Positions 51,728 through 61,244 of a stretch of DNA of 64,000 bases are shown here, piece by piece. Under the pieces are notes generated by a model that ran no database searches, was not told the DNA's origin, and saw only the letters and a list, made by a program, of their open reading frames with translations. Every line of letters begins with the position of its first letter. Positions within the stretch are counted from its first letter, which is position 1. The stretch covers positions 186,898 through 250,897 of the forward strand of contig NZ_JAKZEW010000002.1 of NCBI RefSeq assembly GCF_022548875.1, written 5' to 3'. The DNA comes from Glycomyces sp. L485. GTDB lineage: Bacteria; Actinomycetota; Actinomycetes; Mycobacteriales; Micromonosporaceae. The translations under genes were made by a program, and so were the position numbers.

Positions 51728-51982
51728 GTGGCCCGTGTAGTGGTCGACGTGATGCTGAAGTCCGAGATTCTCGACCCGCAGGGCGAGGCCGTGCTCGGGG
51801 CCCTGCCCCGCCTCGGTGTCAACGATGTGACATCGGTGCGAATCGGCAAGCGCGTCGAGATCGAATTCGATGATGCCGTCCAGAACGTCGAGGAGCAGTC
51901 GCAGATCATCGCCGACAAGCTTCTGGCGAACCCCGTGATCGAGAACTTCACCGTCTCGGTGCTCGACGAGGACGCCGTATGA
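51728..51982 (+). CDS. purS: Phosphoribosylformylglycinamidine synthase, PurS subunit
   Basis: An 84-residue subunit: [40 protein letters not shown], then [18 protein letters not shown], the normal PurS pattern. The start is GTG 51728 with ACAGGAGTGCGACC upstream; the frame from 51707 adds an unlikely seven residues. PurS dimers bridge PurQ and PurL in the four-step FGAM synthase complex. It overlaps purQ by four bases. Confidence 0.94.
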   Translation: MARVVVDVMLKSEILDPQGEAVLGALPRLGVNDVTSVRIGKRVEIEFDDAVQNVEEQSQIIADKLLANPVIENFTVSVLDEDAV

Positions 51983-52662
51983 GTGCCCGCATCGGCATCG
52001 TCACCTTCCCCGGCTCGCTCGACGACCGCGACGCGGCCCGCGCCGTGCGCCTCGGCGGTGCCGAGCCGGTGGCGCTGTGGCACGACGACGCGGTGCTCAA
52101 GAGCGTCGACGCCGTCTTCCTGCCCGGCGGGTTCTCCTACGGCGACTACCTGCGCTGCGGCGCCATCGCCCGATTCTCCGAAGTGATGGGACTGGTCCGC
52201 GACGCGGCCGACCGCGGCATGCCGGTCCTCGGCGTGTGCAACGGCTTCCAGGTCCTGTGCGAATCGCACCTGCTGCCCGGCGCGCTGGTGCGCAACGCCC
52301 ACCTCCGCTACCGCAACCGCCCGGCCCGCCTGCGGGTCGAGACGAACCGCACCGCGTGGACGGCCGCCTTCGCGCCCGACGCGGAGGTCGTCCTCCCCGC
52401 CAAGCACGGCGAGGGACGCTACGTCGCCGACGAGGCCACCCTCGACCGCATCGAGGCGAACGGACAGGTCGTCTTCCGCTACCTCGACAACCCCAACGGC
52501 GCGATGCGCGACATCGCCGGGGTCGCCAACGAGGCCGGGAACGTCGTCGGCCTCATGCCCCACCCCGAGCACGCCGTCGAGGCGCTCACCGGCCCGTCCA
52601 CCGACGGGCTCGGCATCGTCGCCTCGGTCCTGGCCCACCTGAGTGAGGGAGCCGCGAGATGA
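51979..52662 (+). CDS. purQ: FGAM synthase glutaminase subunit
   Basis: A 227-residue class I glutamine amidotransferase. Nucleophile elbow [19 protein letters not shown] (Cys near residue 89), [17 protein letters not shown] at the oxyanion loop, and the catalytic HisGlu pair in [15 protein letters not shown]. It provides ammonia for PurL in converting FGAR to FGAM. It overlaps purS and purL by four bases on each side, so the three are translated as a unit. Confidence 0.96.
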   Translation: MSARIGIVTFPGSLDDRDAARAVRLGGAEPVALWHDDAVLKSVDAVFLPGGFSYGDYLRCGAIARFSEVMGLVRDAADRGMPVLGVCNGFQVLCESHLLPGALVRNAHLRYRNRPARLRVETNRTAWTAAFAPDAEVVLPAKHGEGRYVADEATLDRIEANGQVVFRYLDNPNGAMRDIAGVANEAGNVVGLMPHPEHAVEALTGPSTDGLGIVASVLAHLSEGAAR

Positions 52663-54941
52663 CAAAGCAGATGCTCAATCCCGTTGTGGACACGGTCGGC
52701 GTCGCCGCCGCCACGCCCGATGAGAAGCAGCCGCACGCCGAACTCGGCCTGGCCGAGGACGAGTACTCCCGGATCCGCGAGATCCTGGAGCGCCGCCCCA
52801 CCCAGTCCGAGCTGGCGATGTACTCGATCATGTGGTCCGAGCACTGCTCGTACAAGTCCAGCAGGGTCCACCTGCGCCAGTTCGGCCAGAAGAACCCGAA
52901 GACCCCGCGCCTGCTGGCCGGGATCGGCGAGAACGCCGGCGTGGTCGCCATCGACGAGAACCTCGCGGTGACGTTCAAGGTCGAGTCCCACAACCACCCG
53001 TCGTACGTGGAACCGAAGCAGGGCGCGGCCACCGGCGTCGGCGGCATCATCCGCGACATCATCGCCATGGGCGCCCGCCCGATCGCCGTCATGGACTCCC
53101 TTCGCTTCGGCGACATCGACCACCCCGACACCGCCCGGGTCCTCCCGGGCGTCGTCGACGGCGTCGGCCACTACGGCAACTGCGTCGGCCTGCCCAACAT
53201 CGGCGGCGAGACCTACTTCGACCCCTGCTACCAGGGCAACCCGCTGGTCAACGCGCTCAGCGTCGGCGTCATGCCCAGAGAGCGCCTCCAGTCCATGCAG
53301 GCCAGCGGCGTCGGCAACGTCGTGATCCTGCTCGGCGCCAAGACCGGCCGCGACGGCATCGGCGGCGTCTCCGTGCTCGCCAGCGCCACGTTCTCCGAGG
53401 ACGACGACTCCGACTCGCGCCCGAGCGTGCAGGTCGGCGACCCGTTCGAGGAGAAGCTGCTCATCGAGTGCTGCCTGGAGCTGTTCGACACCGGCCTGGT
53501 CGTCGGAGTGCAGGACCTCGGCGGCGCCGGGCTCACCTGCGCGCTCTCGGAGACCGCCGCCGCCGGCGACGGCGGTATGCACGTCGACCTCGAACTGGTC
53601 CCGCTGCGCGCCAAGGGCATGGAGCCGCACGACATCCTCGCCTCCGAGTCGCAGGAGCGGATGCTCCTCATCGTCGACCCGGCGAACGTCGAGAACGTCC
53701 TCGCCCGCGCCCACCGCTGGGGCCTGCTGGCCACCGCGATCGGCACCGTCACCGACACCGGCCGCCTCGTCATCGACTACCACGGGCAGACCGTCGTCGA
53801 CGTCCCGCCGGCGAGCCTCGCCGACGAGGGCCCGGTCTACAACCGGCCCATCGCCGAGCCGAACGACCTGGCGCTCGTCGCCGTCGACCGGGCCGAGACG
53901 CTGCCGCGCCCGACCGCCGACGAGGACATCCGCCGGACGGTCCTCGACATGGCCGCCAGTCCCAACCTGTGCGACAAGTCGTGGATCACCGAACAGTACG
54001 ACTCTTCGGTGTTCGGCAACACCGTCCTCGCGACCCCGCACGACGCGGGCGTCATCCGCCTGGACGAGAGCACCGGCGTCGGCATCGCCATCTCGCTCGA
54101 CGGCAACGGCCGCTACGCGCGCCTCGACCCGTACGCCGGCGCGCAGCTGGCGCTCGCCGAGGCCTACCGGAACGTCGCCGTCACCGGCGCCACGCCGATC
54201 GCCGTCACCGACTGCCTCAACTTCGGCTCCCCGGAGGACCCGCACGTCATGTGGCAGTTCGAGCGGGCCGTCACCGGCATCGCCGACGGCTGCCAGCAGC
54301 TGGGCATCCCCGTCACCGGCGGGAACGTGTCCTTCTACAACCAGACCGGTCGCGAGGCGATCCACCCGACGCCGGTCATCGGCGTCCTGGGCGTCATCGA
54401 CGACGTCGCCCGCCGCATCCCGCTGGGGCTGGGCCAGACCGGCGACACCATCGCGGTCATCGGCACCACCGGCGAGGAGCTGTCCGGTTCGGAGTGGGCG
54501 TGGGCGACGCACCGCCACCTCGGCGGCGTCCCGCCCAAGGTCGATCTCGACCACGAGATGAAGCTGGCCGACCTGCTCTCGCGCCTAGCGGCCAACGAGC
54601 AGATCGCCGCCGCCCACGACCTGTCCGAGGGCGGCCTCGCCCAGACCCTGGTCGAGGCGATCAGCAACTCGGGGATGGGCGCGCAGATCCTGCTGCCCGA
54701 GGGCGCCGACCCGTTCACGTACCTGTTCAGCGAGTCCACCGGCCGGGTGCTCATCGTTATCCCGCGCGGCCAGGAGCTGGCGGTGCGGTCGGCGTGCGAG
54801 CAGCGCGGCCTGCCGATCACGCCGCTCGGCGTGGCCGACGCGAAGACCGACGGCCTGCACCTGCGGGACCACTTCGACATCGGGCGAGCCGAGATCGAGG
54901 CGGCCTGGAAGGGCCGCATCGGCGCGAAGCTCGGCGAATAG
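52659..54941 (+). CDS. purL: FGAM synthase large subunit
   Basis: A 760-residue small-type (Gram-positive style) PurL, needing separate PurS and PurQ. Conserved: [59 protein letters not shown] and GGEKETYF-like [19 protein letters not shown]; a duplicated second half with [33 protein letters not shown] and [20 protein letters not shown]. Complete. A strong hairpin follows within 10 bases of the stop. Confidence 0.96.
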   Translation: MTKQMLNPVVDTVGVAAATPDEKQPHAELGLAEDEYSRIREILERRPTQSELAMYSIMWSEHCSYKSSRVHLRQFGQKNPKTPRLLAGIGENAGVVAIDENLAVTFKVESHNHPSYVEPKQGAATGVGGIIRDIIAMGARPIAVMDSLRFGDIDHPDTARVLPGVVDGVGHYGNCVGLPNIGGETYFDPCYQGNPLVNALSVGVMPRERLQSMQASGVGNVVILLGAKTGRDGIGGVSVLASATFSEDDDSDSRPSVQVGDPFEEKLLIECCLELFDTGLVVGVQDLGGAGLTCALSETAAAGDGGMHVDLELVPLRAKGMEPHDILASESQERMLLIVDPANVENVLARAHRWGLLATAIGTVTDTGRLVIDYHGQTVVDVPPASLADEGPVYNRPIAEPNDLALVAVDRAETLPRPTADEDIRRTVLDMAASPNLCDKSWITEQYDSSVFGNTVLATPHDAGVIRLDESTGVGIAISLDGNGRYARLDPYAGAQLALAEAYRNVAVTGATPIAVTDCLNFGSPEDPHVMWQFERAVTGIADGCQQLGIPVTGGNVSFYNQTGREAIHPTPVIGVLGVIDDVARRIPLGLGQTGDTIAVIGTTGEELSGSEWAWATHRHLGGVPPKVDLDHEMKLADLLSRLAANEQIAAAHDLSEGGLAQTLVEAISNSGMGAQILLPEGADPFTYLFSESTGRVLIVIPRGQELAVRSACEQRGLPITPLGVADAKTDGLHLRDHFDIGRAEIEAAWKGRIGAKLGE

Positions 54942-54950
54942 CGCACCGCG

Positions 54951-54979
54951 AAGGCCCGTCTCCGCTGGAGGCGGGCCTT
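54951..54979. terminator. Terminator after purL (bidirectional)
   Basis: AAGGCCCGTCTCC (54951-54963), loop GCT, GGAGGCGGGCCTT (54967-54979), one wobble pair, followed by ATT. It lies between the convergent purL and sterol-carrier-like genes. Confidence 0.85.
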
Positions 54980-55319
54980 ATTCGTGCGCGATCGGCAGGT
55001 ACTCGGACAGGTCTGCGCGCTGGCCCGACGCGGTGACCTTGCCGGCGGCGACGGCGTCGGCGAAGCCGAGGCGCCCGGTGGCGATTTCGAAGAAGACGAT
55101 CGGCTCGCATTCGATGACGTTCGGGGGAGTGCCCCTCCGATGCCGAGGACCCTCGACGCACTGCACCGCGCCGACCGGCGGCACCCGCACCTCTACGGAG
55201 TGACCAGGGGCTTTCTCCGCGAGAGACCGCAGCAGTCCGCGCACCGCCGCCTTCAGCGTGTCGCGGTCGGGGACCTCGCCGTCTTCGAGCGCGGCAATGG
55301 TGTCGGCCACAGCGTCCAT
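54978..55319 (-). CDS. Sterol-carrier-like small protein
   Basis: A 113-residue protein of the family found between purL and purF in actinobacteria (Rv0807, from memory), described as sterol-carrier-fold. Blocks: MDAVADTIAALEDGEVPDRD, LKAAVRGLLRSLAEKAPGHS, VEVRVPPVGAVQCVEGPRHR, RGTPPNVIECEPIVFFEIAT and GRLGFADAVAAGKVTASGQR. The ATG at 55319 is the start of recognisable sequence; the longer frame upstream to 55502 is a shadow. Its role in purine-linked metabolism is not known. Confidence 0.8.
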   Translation of the reverse strand: MDAVADTIAALEDGEVPDRDTLKAAVRGLLRSLAEKAPGHSVEVRVPPVGAVQCVEGPRHRRGTPPNVIECEPIVFFEIATGRLGFADAVAAGKVTASGQRADLSEYLPIAHE

Positions 55320-55525
55320 AGCGATTCCTTCAAAGCAGGTTAGACTGCGCCAGATGGCGTCGTGCGGACCCGCGCGCGTCTCCGTCCTGACACCCTGGAT
55401 CCTGTTATCTGAACGAGACCAGGCATAGTGGCGACGACAGCCCGCGACTGTGGGTGAGTCGTGCCCAGTCATGGCGATCACGAGCCAACAGTGGCACAGC
55501 AAGGCATGCCCAGGAGGGGATGTAG

Positions 55526-57355
55526 ATGACCGTAGCGGCCGGACCGAGCCGGACCAAGACTAACGTCTCGCGGTCCCGGCGGGGGCCACGGGGTCGCCTG
55601 CGCACGCGGCTTGCGGGGCTCGCCGCGGCCTTCGGCGTCCTCCTCGGCGCGCTCGCCTTCCCGGCCGCCGCCCAGGCGGCGGACTTCGAGCACTGGATCT
55701 CCGGCGGCTTCGACCCGTACGTCGACGTCGGCGGCGCGCCGGCGACCATCACCGTCGAAGTCAAGGCCACCTACGGGGGCCCGGGCCCACAGGATGTCGT
55801 CCTCACCGCGAACCTTTCGGGCCTGAACAATCTCGCCTCCGTCGACGTTCAGGAAGGCACCTGCACGCGTACCGGCGCCGGCCAGGCCACTTGCGCCGGC
55901 ATGCAGCCGAACGAGCAGCGCCAGGTGCAGTTCATCCTTGCCCCGGCCTCCGAGTCCGAGCTGCCGGAGGGCGAGACCAAGACCGGCGAGCTCAAGATCA
56001 ATGCCGGCGGACGCGGGAACGGCGAACAGAAGACGAGCGTCACCGTCGCCGGGCACGCCAACGCGGGACCGAAGTCGGTCTCCGAAGTCTCCGGCACCGT
56101 CACCTCGAACGCCCAACCCGTCGACGGCGCCAAGGTCGTTCTGACCGACGGCGACGGCAAGAACCACGAGGCCACCACCGACTCCAGCGGCAACTTCAAG
56201 TTCGAGGGCAGCGACCAGGGCACCTTCATCGCGCCCGGTGAGATGACACTCACGGTCACAAAGGACGGCTTCGAGGAGCTCGTCAAGGAGGGCATCTCCG
56301 TCGCCGAGGGCTCGCGGTTCACTCAGAACGTCACCATGGTCGCCGAGCCGGTCGAGAACGAGACCACCGAGGCGCAGCCCACCACCGAGGCCGCCGAGGA
56401 GCCCTCGCCGACCCCGGTCGCCACCGAGGACTCCGGCGGCATCTCAGGCACGCTCGTCTTCCTCATCGTCATCGGCGGCCTGCTCGTCGTCGGCGGCATC
56501 GTCGGCATCGTGTTCCTGCTGCGCGGCGGCAAGGACAACGACAACGACGACGAGGCCGAGAGCTTCCCGGACGCCTCGCCGGACCACCAGCCCACCGCGG
56601 CGCAGGTCGGCACCCCCGGCGTCTACCAGGCCGGCCCCGCTCCCGGCCAGGACGCGCCCACCATGATTCACAACGGGCCGCTCCTCGCCGACCAGGAGGT
56701 CGGCGCCTACGGGGCCCCCACCTCCGGCTTCGGCCCCGCCTACGGGCCGGGCGACGACTCGACCCAGGTGATGCCGCAGGCCGGCGCGCCCGCACCGCCG
56801 CCCCCGGTGGGCCCGGGCGACACCCAGATCCTGTCGACGGTCAAGGGCCTCGACCGGCCCGGCAGCGCCTCGCCCCCGCCGATGAGCGACGCCACCCAGG
56901 TGATGCCGCAGGCGAACATGTCCTCACGCCCGCAGCAGCCGACGTTCTCCGACCCGGGCGCGACGCAGCCGTACCAGTCGCCGACGCCGCCTCCGCCGCC
57001 GGTCTCGCGCGACCCGTACGCACCGCAGCCGTCGCAGCCGCCTCGGACCAGCTACTCCGAACCGGGTGCCACGCAGCCGTACCAGCCGGGCCACGGCGGA
57101 ATGGGCCGCGACCCGTACGCCCCACCGTCCGCGCCGCCGAGCGCGCCGCCGCAGCCGCCGAGCGCCCCGCCTGCCGACCCGTACGCGCCGCAGCCGACCC
57201 AGGCGATGCCGCAGGGCGGCGCGGGCGGCAACCTGCCGCCGTCGCCGTACGCCGCCGACCAGACCGAAGGCGAGCCCTCGCCGAACTCGCGCCGCCGCGA
57301 GGACGAGGAGCGCCGCGGCTGGGGCGAATGGGACGACCGCCCCCGCTCGTGGTGA
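55526..57355 (+). CDS. Secreted/membrane protein with Thr-Gln-rich cytoplasmic tail
   Basis: A 609-residue protein: signal peptide (1-51, ending PAAAQAA), two outer domains of beta-sandwich character, the second (about 190-275, EVSGTVTSNAQPVDGAKVVL then DSSGNFKF) being a carboxypeptidase-regulatory-like fold, a Thr/Glu-rich stalk, one transmembrane helix (about 306-333) and a 275-residue Pro/Gln-rich cytoplasmic tail. The tail repeats acidic-x-Thr-Gln sites (DSTQV Thr413, GDTQI Thr433, DATQV Thr457, GATQP Thr480 and Thr516). Such sites resemble those phosphorylated by actinobacterial PknA/PknB and read by FHA domains. No enzymatic motif. It precedes purF but has its own start 24 bp after AT-rich sequence. 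Confidence 0.75.
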   Translation: MTVAAGPSRTKTNVSRSRRGPRGRLRTRLAGLAAAFGVLLGALAFPAAAQAADFEHWISGGFDPYVDVGGAPATITVEVKATYGGPGPQDVVLTANLSGLNNLASVDVQEGTCTRTGAGQATCAGMQPNEQRQVQFILAPASESELPEGETKTGELKINAGGRGNGEQKTSVTVAGHANAGPKSVSEVSGTVTSNAQPVDGAKVVLTDGDGKNHEATTDSSGNFKFEGSDQGTFIAPGEMTLTVTKDGFEELVKEGISVAEGSRFTQNVTMVAEPVENETTEAQPTTEAAEEPSPTPVATEDSGGISGTLVFLIVIGGLLVVGGIVGIVFLLRGGKDNDNDDEAESFPDASPDHQPTAAQVGTPGVYQAGPAPGQDAPTMIHNGPLLADQEVGAYGAPTSGFGPAYGPGDDSTQVMPQAGAPAPPPPVGPGDTQILSTVKGLDRPGSASPPPMSDATQVMPQANMSSRPQQPTFSDPGATQPYQSPTPPPPPVSRDPYAPQPSQPPRTSYSEPGATQPYQPGHGGMGRDPYAPPSAPPSAPPQPPSAPPADPYAPQPTQAMPQGGAGGNLPPSPYAADQTEGEPSPNSRRREDEERRGWGEWDDRPRSW

Positions 57356-57472
57356 CCGACGCCATTGGTGACGGCGCACAGTCGCCGGATCTGGAGGATT
57401 GCCCCGGGCTCGGGGTCGGATAGACTTGCGACAAGGCGCCTCCCGCCGAGCCTTACTTTCTGAGGAGTTGCA

Positions 57473-58969
57473 GTGACCCGAGGTGACGGTCGACTCACCA
57501 CGGAACTCGATCCCGACCAACCCGGCCCCCGCGACGCCTGCGGCGTCGTCGGCGTCTGGGCCCCCGGGGAAGAGGTCTCGAAACTCACCTACTTCGGGCT
57601 GTACGCGCTGCAGCACCGCGGCCAGGAGGCCGCCGGGATCGCCGTCTCCGACGGCTCCCGAACCGTCGTGTACAAGGACCTCGGCCTGGTGGCGCAGGTC
57701 TTCGACGAGTCCACGCTCGCCCCGCTCCAGGGGCATCTGGCCATCGGCCACGCCCGGTACTCCACGACCGGCGCGCCCACCTGGGAGAACTCCCAGCCGA
57801 CCATCAGGTCCACCTCGACGGGCACCGCGATCGCGCTGGCGCACAACGGGAACCTGGTCAACACCGCCGACCTCCTCAAAGAGGTCGACAGTCTCGGCAT
57901 CGACATGGGCACCACCACCTCGGACACGCACCTGATCACCGCGCTGCTCTCGGCCCACCCCGACGAGTCCGTCGCGGCCGCCGCCGAGCGGGTCCTCCCG
58001 AAGTTGCGCGGCGCGTTCTGCCTGGTGTTCATGGACGAGAACTCGCTGTACGCCGCCCGCGACCCGCAGGGCGTCCACCCGCTGGTCCTCGGCCGGCTCG
58101 CGAGCGGTTGGGCCGTCGCCTCCGAGACCGCCGCGCTCGACACCATCGGCGCCACGTTCGTTCGCGAGGTCGAGCCCGGCGAGCTCATCACCGTCGACGA
58201 GTACGGGCTGCGCTCGACGCGCTTCGCGAATCCCGAGCCGAAGAACTGCCTGTTCGAGTACGTCTACCTCGCCCGCCCCGACACGAAGCTGGCCGGGCGC
58301 AACGTCTACGCCACCCGCGTCGAGGTCGGCCGCACGCTCGCCCGCGAGAACCCCGTCGAGGCCGACCTGGTCATCGGAGTCCCCGAGTCGGGCATCCCCG
58401 CCGCGATCGGCTACGCCGAAGAGTCCGGCATCCCCTACGGGCAGGGCTTCACCAAGAACTCCTACGTAGGGCGGACCTTCATCCAGCCGTCCCAGTCGCT
58501 GCGCGAGCTCGGCATCCGTCTCAAGCTCAACCCGCTGGTCGACCAGATCAAGGGCAAACGCCTCGTCGTCGTCGATGACACGATCGTGCGCGGCAACACG
58601 CAGCGGGCGCTGGTGCGGATGCTGCGCGAGGCCGGGGCCGTCGAGGTCCACATCCGCATCTCCGCGCCGCCGGTCAAGTGGCCGTGCTTCTACGGCATCG
58701 ACTTCGCCACCAGGGCCGAGCTCATCGCCGGAAGCCTCGACGTCGACGGCATCCGCGCCCAGATCGGCGCCGACAGCCTCGCCTACGTCTCCCACGACGG
58801 GCTGGTCCGCGCCACCGAGCAGCCCGCGAGCCGCCTGTGCAGCGCCTGCTTCACCGGCGAGTACCCGATCGAACTCCCCGCCGCCGACCTCATCGGCAAG
58901 CATCTCCTCGAACCGCCAACAACAGCCGAGTCAGCGAGCACGTCAGTGCGTGAAGGGACCACAGCGTGA
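57473..58969 (+). CDS. purF: Amidophosphoribosyltransferase
   Basis: A 498-residue enzyme making 5-phosphoribosylamine from PRPP and glutamine. The N-terminal propeptide ends at PRDA, giving Cys as nucleophile in DACGVVGVWAPGE; the Ntn glutaminase contains GLYALQHRGQEAAGIAVSDG and IGHARYSTTGAPTWENSQP. The phosphoribosyltransferase half has the PRPP loop VVVDDTIVRGNTQRALVRML and TRAELIAGSLDVDGI. GTG start at 57473 with GAGGAG upstream. It overlaps purM by four bases. C-terminal Cys-containing RLCSACFTGEYPI fits the iron-sulfur type. Confidence 0.96.
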   Translation: MTRGDGRLTTELDPDQPGPRDACGVVGVWAPGEEVSKLTYFGLYALQHRGQEAAGIAVSDGSRTVVYKDLGLVAQVFDESTLAPLQGHLAIGHARYSTTGAPTWENSQPTIRSTSTGTAIALAHNGNLVNTADLLKEVDSLGIDMGTTTSDTHLITALLSAHPDESVAAAAERVLPKLRGAFCLVFMDENSLYAARDPQGVHPLVLGRLASGWAVASETAALDTIGATFVREVEPGELITVDEYGLRSTRFANPEPKNCLFEYVYLARPDTKLAGRNVYATRVEVGRTLARENPVEADLVIGVPESGIPAAIGYAEESGIPYGQGFTKNSYVGRTFIQPSQSLRELGIRLKLNPLVDQIKGKRLVVVDDTIVRGNTQRALVRMLREAGAVEVHIRISAPPVKWPCFYGIDFATRAELIAGSLDVDGIRAQIGADSLAYVSHDGLVRATEQPASRLCSACFTGEYPIELPAADLIGKHLLEPPTTAESASTSVREGTTA

Positions 58970-60045
58970 GCAGCGGCACCACCACTCAGAGGACCATCTC
59001 CTACGCCTCGTCGGGCGTCGACATCAACGCGGGCGACCGGGCCGTCGAGGCCCTGAAGCCCTCGATCCGCAAGACCGCCAGGCCCGAGGTCGTCGGCGGC
59101 ATCGGCGGTTTCGCCGGGCTGTTCGCGCTCGACGTCGAGAAGTACTCCAAGCCTCTGCTGGCGTCGTCGACCGACGGAGTCGGCACCAAGCTCGTCATCG
59201 CCCAGAAGCTCGACATCCACGACACGGTCGGGATCGACCTGGTCGCGATGGTCGTGGACGACCTCGTGGTGTGCGGCGCCGAGCCGCTGTTCCTGCTCGA
59301 CTACATCGCCACCGGCCAGGTCGTTCCGGAGCGGATCGCCGACATCGGCGCCGGGATCGCCGACGGCTGCCGCTACGCGGGCTGCTCGCTCATCGGCGGC
59401 GAGATCGCCGAGCACCCCGGGGTGATGAAGGCCGACGACTACGACATCTCCGCCACCGGCGTCGGCGTCGTCGAGGCCGACCAGCTGCTCGGCCCCGAGC
59501 GCGTCAAGGCCGGCGACGTCGCGATCGCCATGCGCGCCTCGGGCGTCCACTCCAACGGCTTCTCGCTGGTGCGCGAGGCCCTGTTCGGCGTCGGCAAGCT
59601 GGACCTGGCCACCGAGGTGCCCGAATTCGGCCGCCAGCGCACCCTCGGCGAAGAGCTGATGACGCCGACCCACATCTACGCCAAGGACTGCCTGGAGCTG
59701 GCCAAGGAGTGCGACGTCCACGCCTTCGCGCACATCACCGGCGGCGGCATCGCGGGAAACCTCGTGCGCTCGATCCCCGACGGGATGAGCGTCACGGTCG
59801 ACCGCTCGACGTGGACGCCGAACCCGGTGTTCGACCTCGTGCAGCGAACCGGCGGCATCAGCGACGAGGAGATGGAGCGGACCTTCAACATGGGGATCGG
59901 CATGGTCGCCGTCGTCGCCCCCGACCAGGTCGACCGCTCGCTCGCCGTGCTGACGGCCCGCCACATCGAGGCGTGGACGATCGGCGAGGTCACCGAAGGC
60001 GACGACGGCGTCAAACTCACCGGGAGCTATCGGAAGGCTGCTTAG
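58966..60045 (+). CDS. purM: Phosphoribosylformylglycinamidine cyclo-ligase
   Basis: A 359-residue AIR synthase acting after PurL. Conserved: SSGVDINAGDRAVEALKPSI, LLASSTDGVGTKLVIAQKLD, GIDLVAMVVDDLVVCGAEPL, LIGGEIAEHPGVMKADDYDI and AHITGGGIAGNLVRSIPDGM. Start GTG at 58966 overlapping purF. The last 29 bp overlap the convergent PAP2 phosphatase gene. Confidence 0.96.
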   Translation: MSSGTTTQRTISYASSGVDINAGDRAVEALKPSIRKTARPEVVGGIGGFAGLFALDVEKYSKPLLASSTDGVGTKLVIAQKLDIHDTVGIDLVAMVVDDLVVCGAEPLFLLDYIATGQVVPERIADIGAGIADGCRYAGCSLIGGEIAEHPGVMKADDYDISATGVGVVEADQLLGPERVKAGDVAIAMRASGVHSNGFSLVREALFGVGKLDLATEVPEFGRQRTLGEELMTPTHIYAKDCLELAKECDVHAFAHITGGGIAGNLVRSIPDGMSVTVDRSTWTPNPVFDLVQRTGGISDEEMERTFNMGIGMVAVVAPDQVDRSLAVLTARHIEAWTIGEVTEGDDGVKLTGSYRKAA

Positions 60046-61066
60046 GCACCGGCTCCTCGGAGCCGCCCCTCTTGACGGCGCGCAGCCGCACGGCGAGCCA
60101 GATCAGACCGAGCGCAGGCAGGATCGCCGCCGAGATCAGCGCCTGCACCAGCGGGAGCGTCGGCGTGATCATGACGCCGAGAATGAGCAGCGTCGAGATC
60201 AGGATGGTCTTGCGCGTCGCCGGCTCGAACACTTCGAGCGGTCCGAGCGGGACCTCGTGCCAGGCCACGCGCCTGGCGCTGCGGATGATGATGAGTCCCA
60301 GCAGGAGACCGGCGGGCTCGTCCCAGAACCAGTGATGCCCTATGTAGACCTGCGAGAGGAACACCGCGATCGGCGGGACGAGCACGAGGCTCCAGCGCGC
60401 CCAGGCGGGCAGCAGTCCGCCGACGAGCATGACGATGAGGCCGAACAGCAGGATCGTGTTGACCGCGTGCCCGGAGGGGAAGGCCGTGGCGTCGGGGATG
60501 TTGCCGCCGCCGCCCTCGGTGTAGTAGGTGAACAGCATGGAGCCCTCGGGCGAGACGTCGTGGAGCTGCCACAGGTGCTGCGAGAGCGGACGGCCCAGCA
60601 GGTGCTTCATGCCGAGGATGACCGCCAGGGTGATGAACGACAGCACGTACATCAGCAGCGGCCGGATGCTGCGGGAGCGCAGGGCGCACCAGATCGCCAG
60701 GAACAGCGTGATGGTGGCGACGGTGCGGGCCTGGCCGAGTTCGGTGGCGACGCGCGCGGCGTGCACGACCCAGTCGACCTTGTGGCGCCAGACCCACTCG
60801 CGGATCTCCCAGTCCATCGTGACCAGAGGTGAGGGGAACGTCAGCAGGGAGGCGATGGCCAAGAACCCGAGGAACAGCCACAGGTCCGGCCACCAGCTCG
60901 CCGGACGCTTCCCGTACGGTTCCCAATCGAACCAGTTGACGGGGATGTAGCGGCGCAGCGGCGTGATGAGCTGTTTGACAACAGCATCGTCACGGACGGT
61001 CACTCCTCGGTCCCGTATGTTCGCGCTTCGGCGCGCGGTCGAAGACCGGTTCGATTCGGATGGCAT
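60017..61066 (-). CDS. PAP2-family membrane phosphatase
   Basis: A roughly 350-residue integral membrane phosphatase. The three motif groups are present: GMKHLLGRPLSQHLW (KxxxxxxRP), AFPSGHAVNTILLFG (PSGH) and YIGHHWFWDEPAGLLLG (SRxxxxxHxxxD-like with His and Asp). Six or so transmembrane helices surround them. It may dephosphorylate undecaprenyl diphosphate or phosphatidic acid; the substrate is not determinable. The start is uncertain: ATG 61066, GTG 61108 or GTG 61003. The 3' end overlaps purM by 29 bp. Confidence 0.8.
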   Translation of the reverse strand: MPSESNRSSTARRSANIRDRGVTVRDDAVVKQLITPLRRYIPVNWFDWEPYGKRPASWWPDLWLFLGFLAIASLLTFPSPLVTMDWEIREWVWRHKVDWVVHAARVATELGQARTVATITLFLAIWCALRSRSIRPLLMYVLSFITLAVILGMKHLLGRPLSQHLWQLHDVSPEGSMLFTYYTEGGGGNIPDATAFPSGHAVNTILLFGLIVMLVGGLLPAWARWSLVLVPPIAVFLSQVYIGHHWFWDEPAGLLLGLIIIRSARRVAWHEVPLGPLEVFEPATRKTILISTLLILGVMITPTLPLVQALISAAILPALGLIWLAVRLRAVKRGGSEEPVPKQPSDSSR

Positions 61067-61156
61067 ACCTGGATATTCGCCTGTGAAAATGAATTCTGAT
61101 GCCGCCACTCCCGAAATGGACCGAATTTGTTATCAGGTCGGTATGTATGGTGTGTT

Positions 61157-61196
61157 TTGCGACGCAGGTGAAGTGACCTGCGCCGACACGTCGCAA
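61157..61196. terminator. Stem-loop between PAP2 and Hsp70-like genes
   Basis: TTGCGACG (61157-61164) pairs with CGTCGCAA (61189-61196); an inner stem CAGGT/ACCTG (61165-61169, 61176-61180) adds a second helix with an asymmetric bulge. It follows the Hsp70-like gene end (61245, minus strand) and could terminate it. Confidence 0.6.
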
Positions 61197-61244
61197 GGCA
61201 CACGGCTCTCACGGGTCACGGCGGTCACACCCCGGCGGTGCCGG

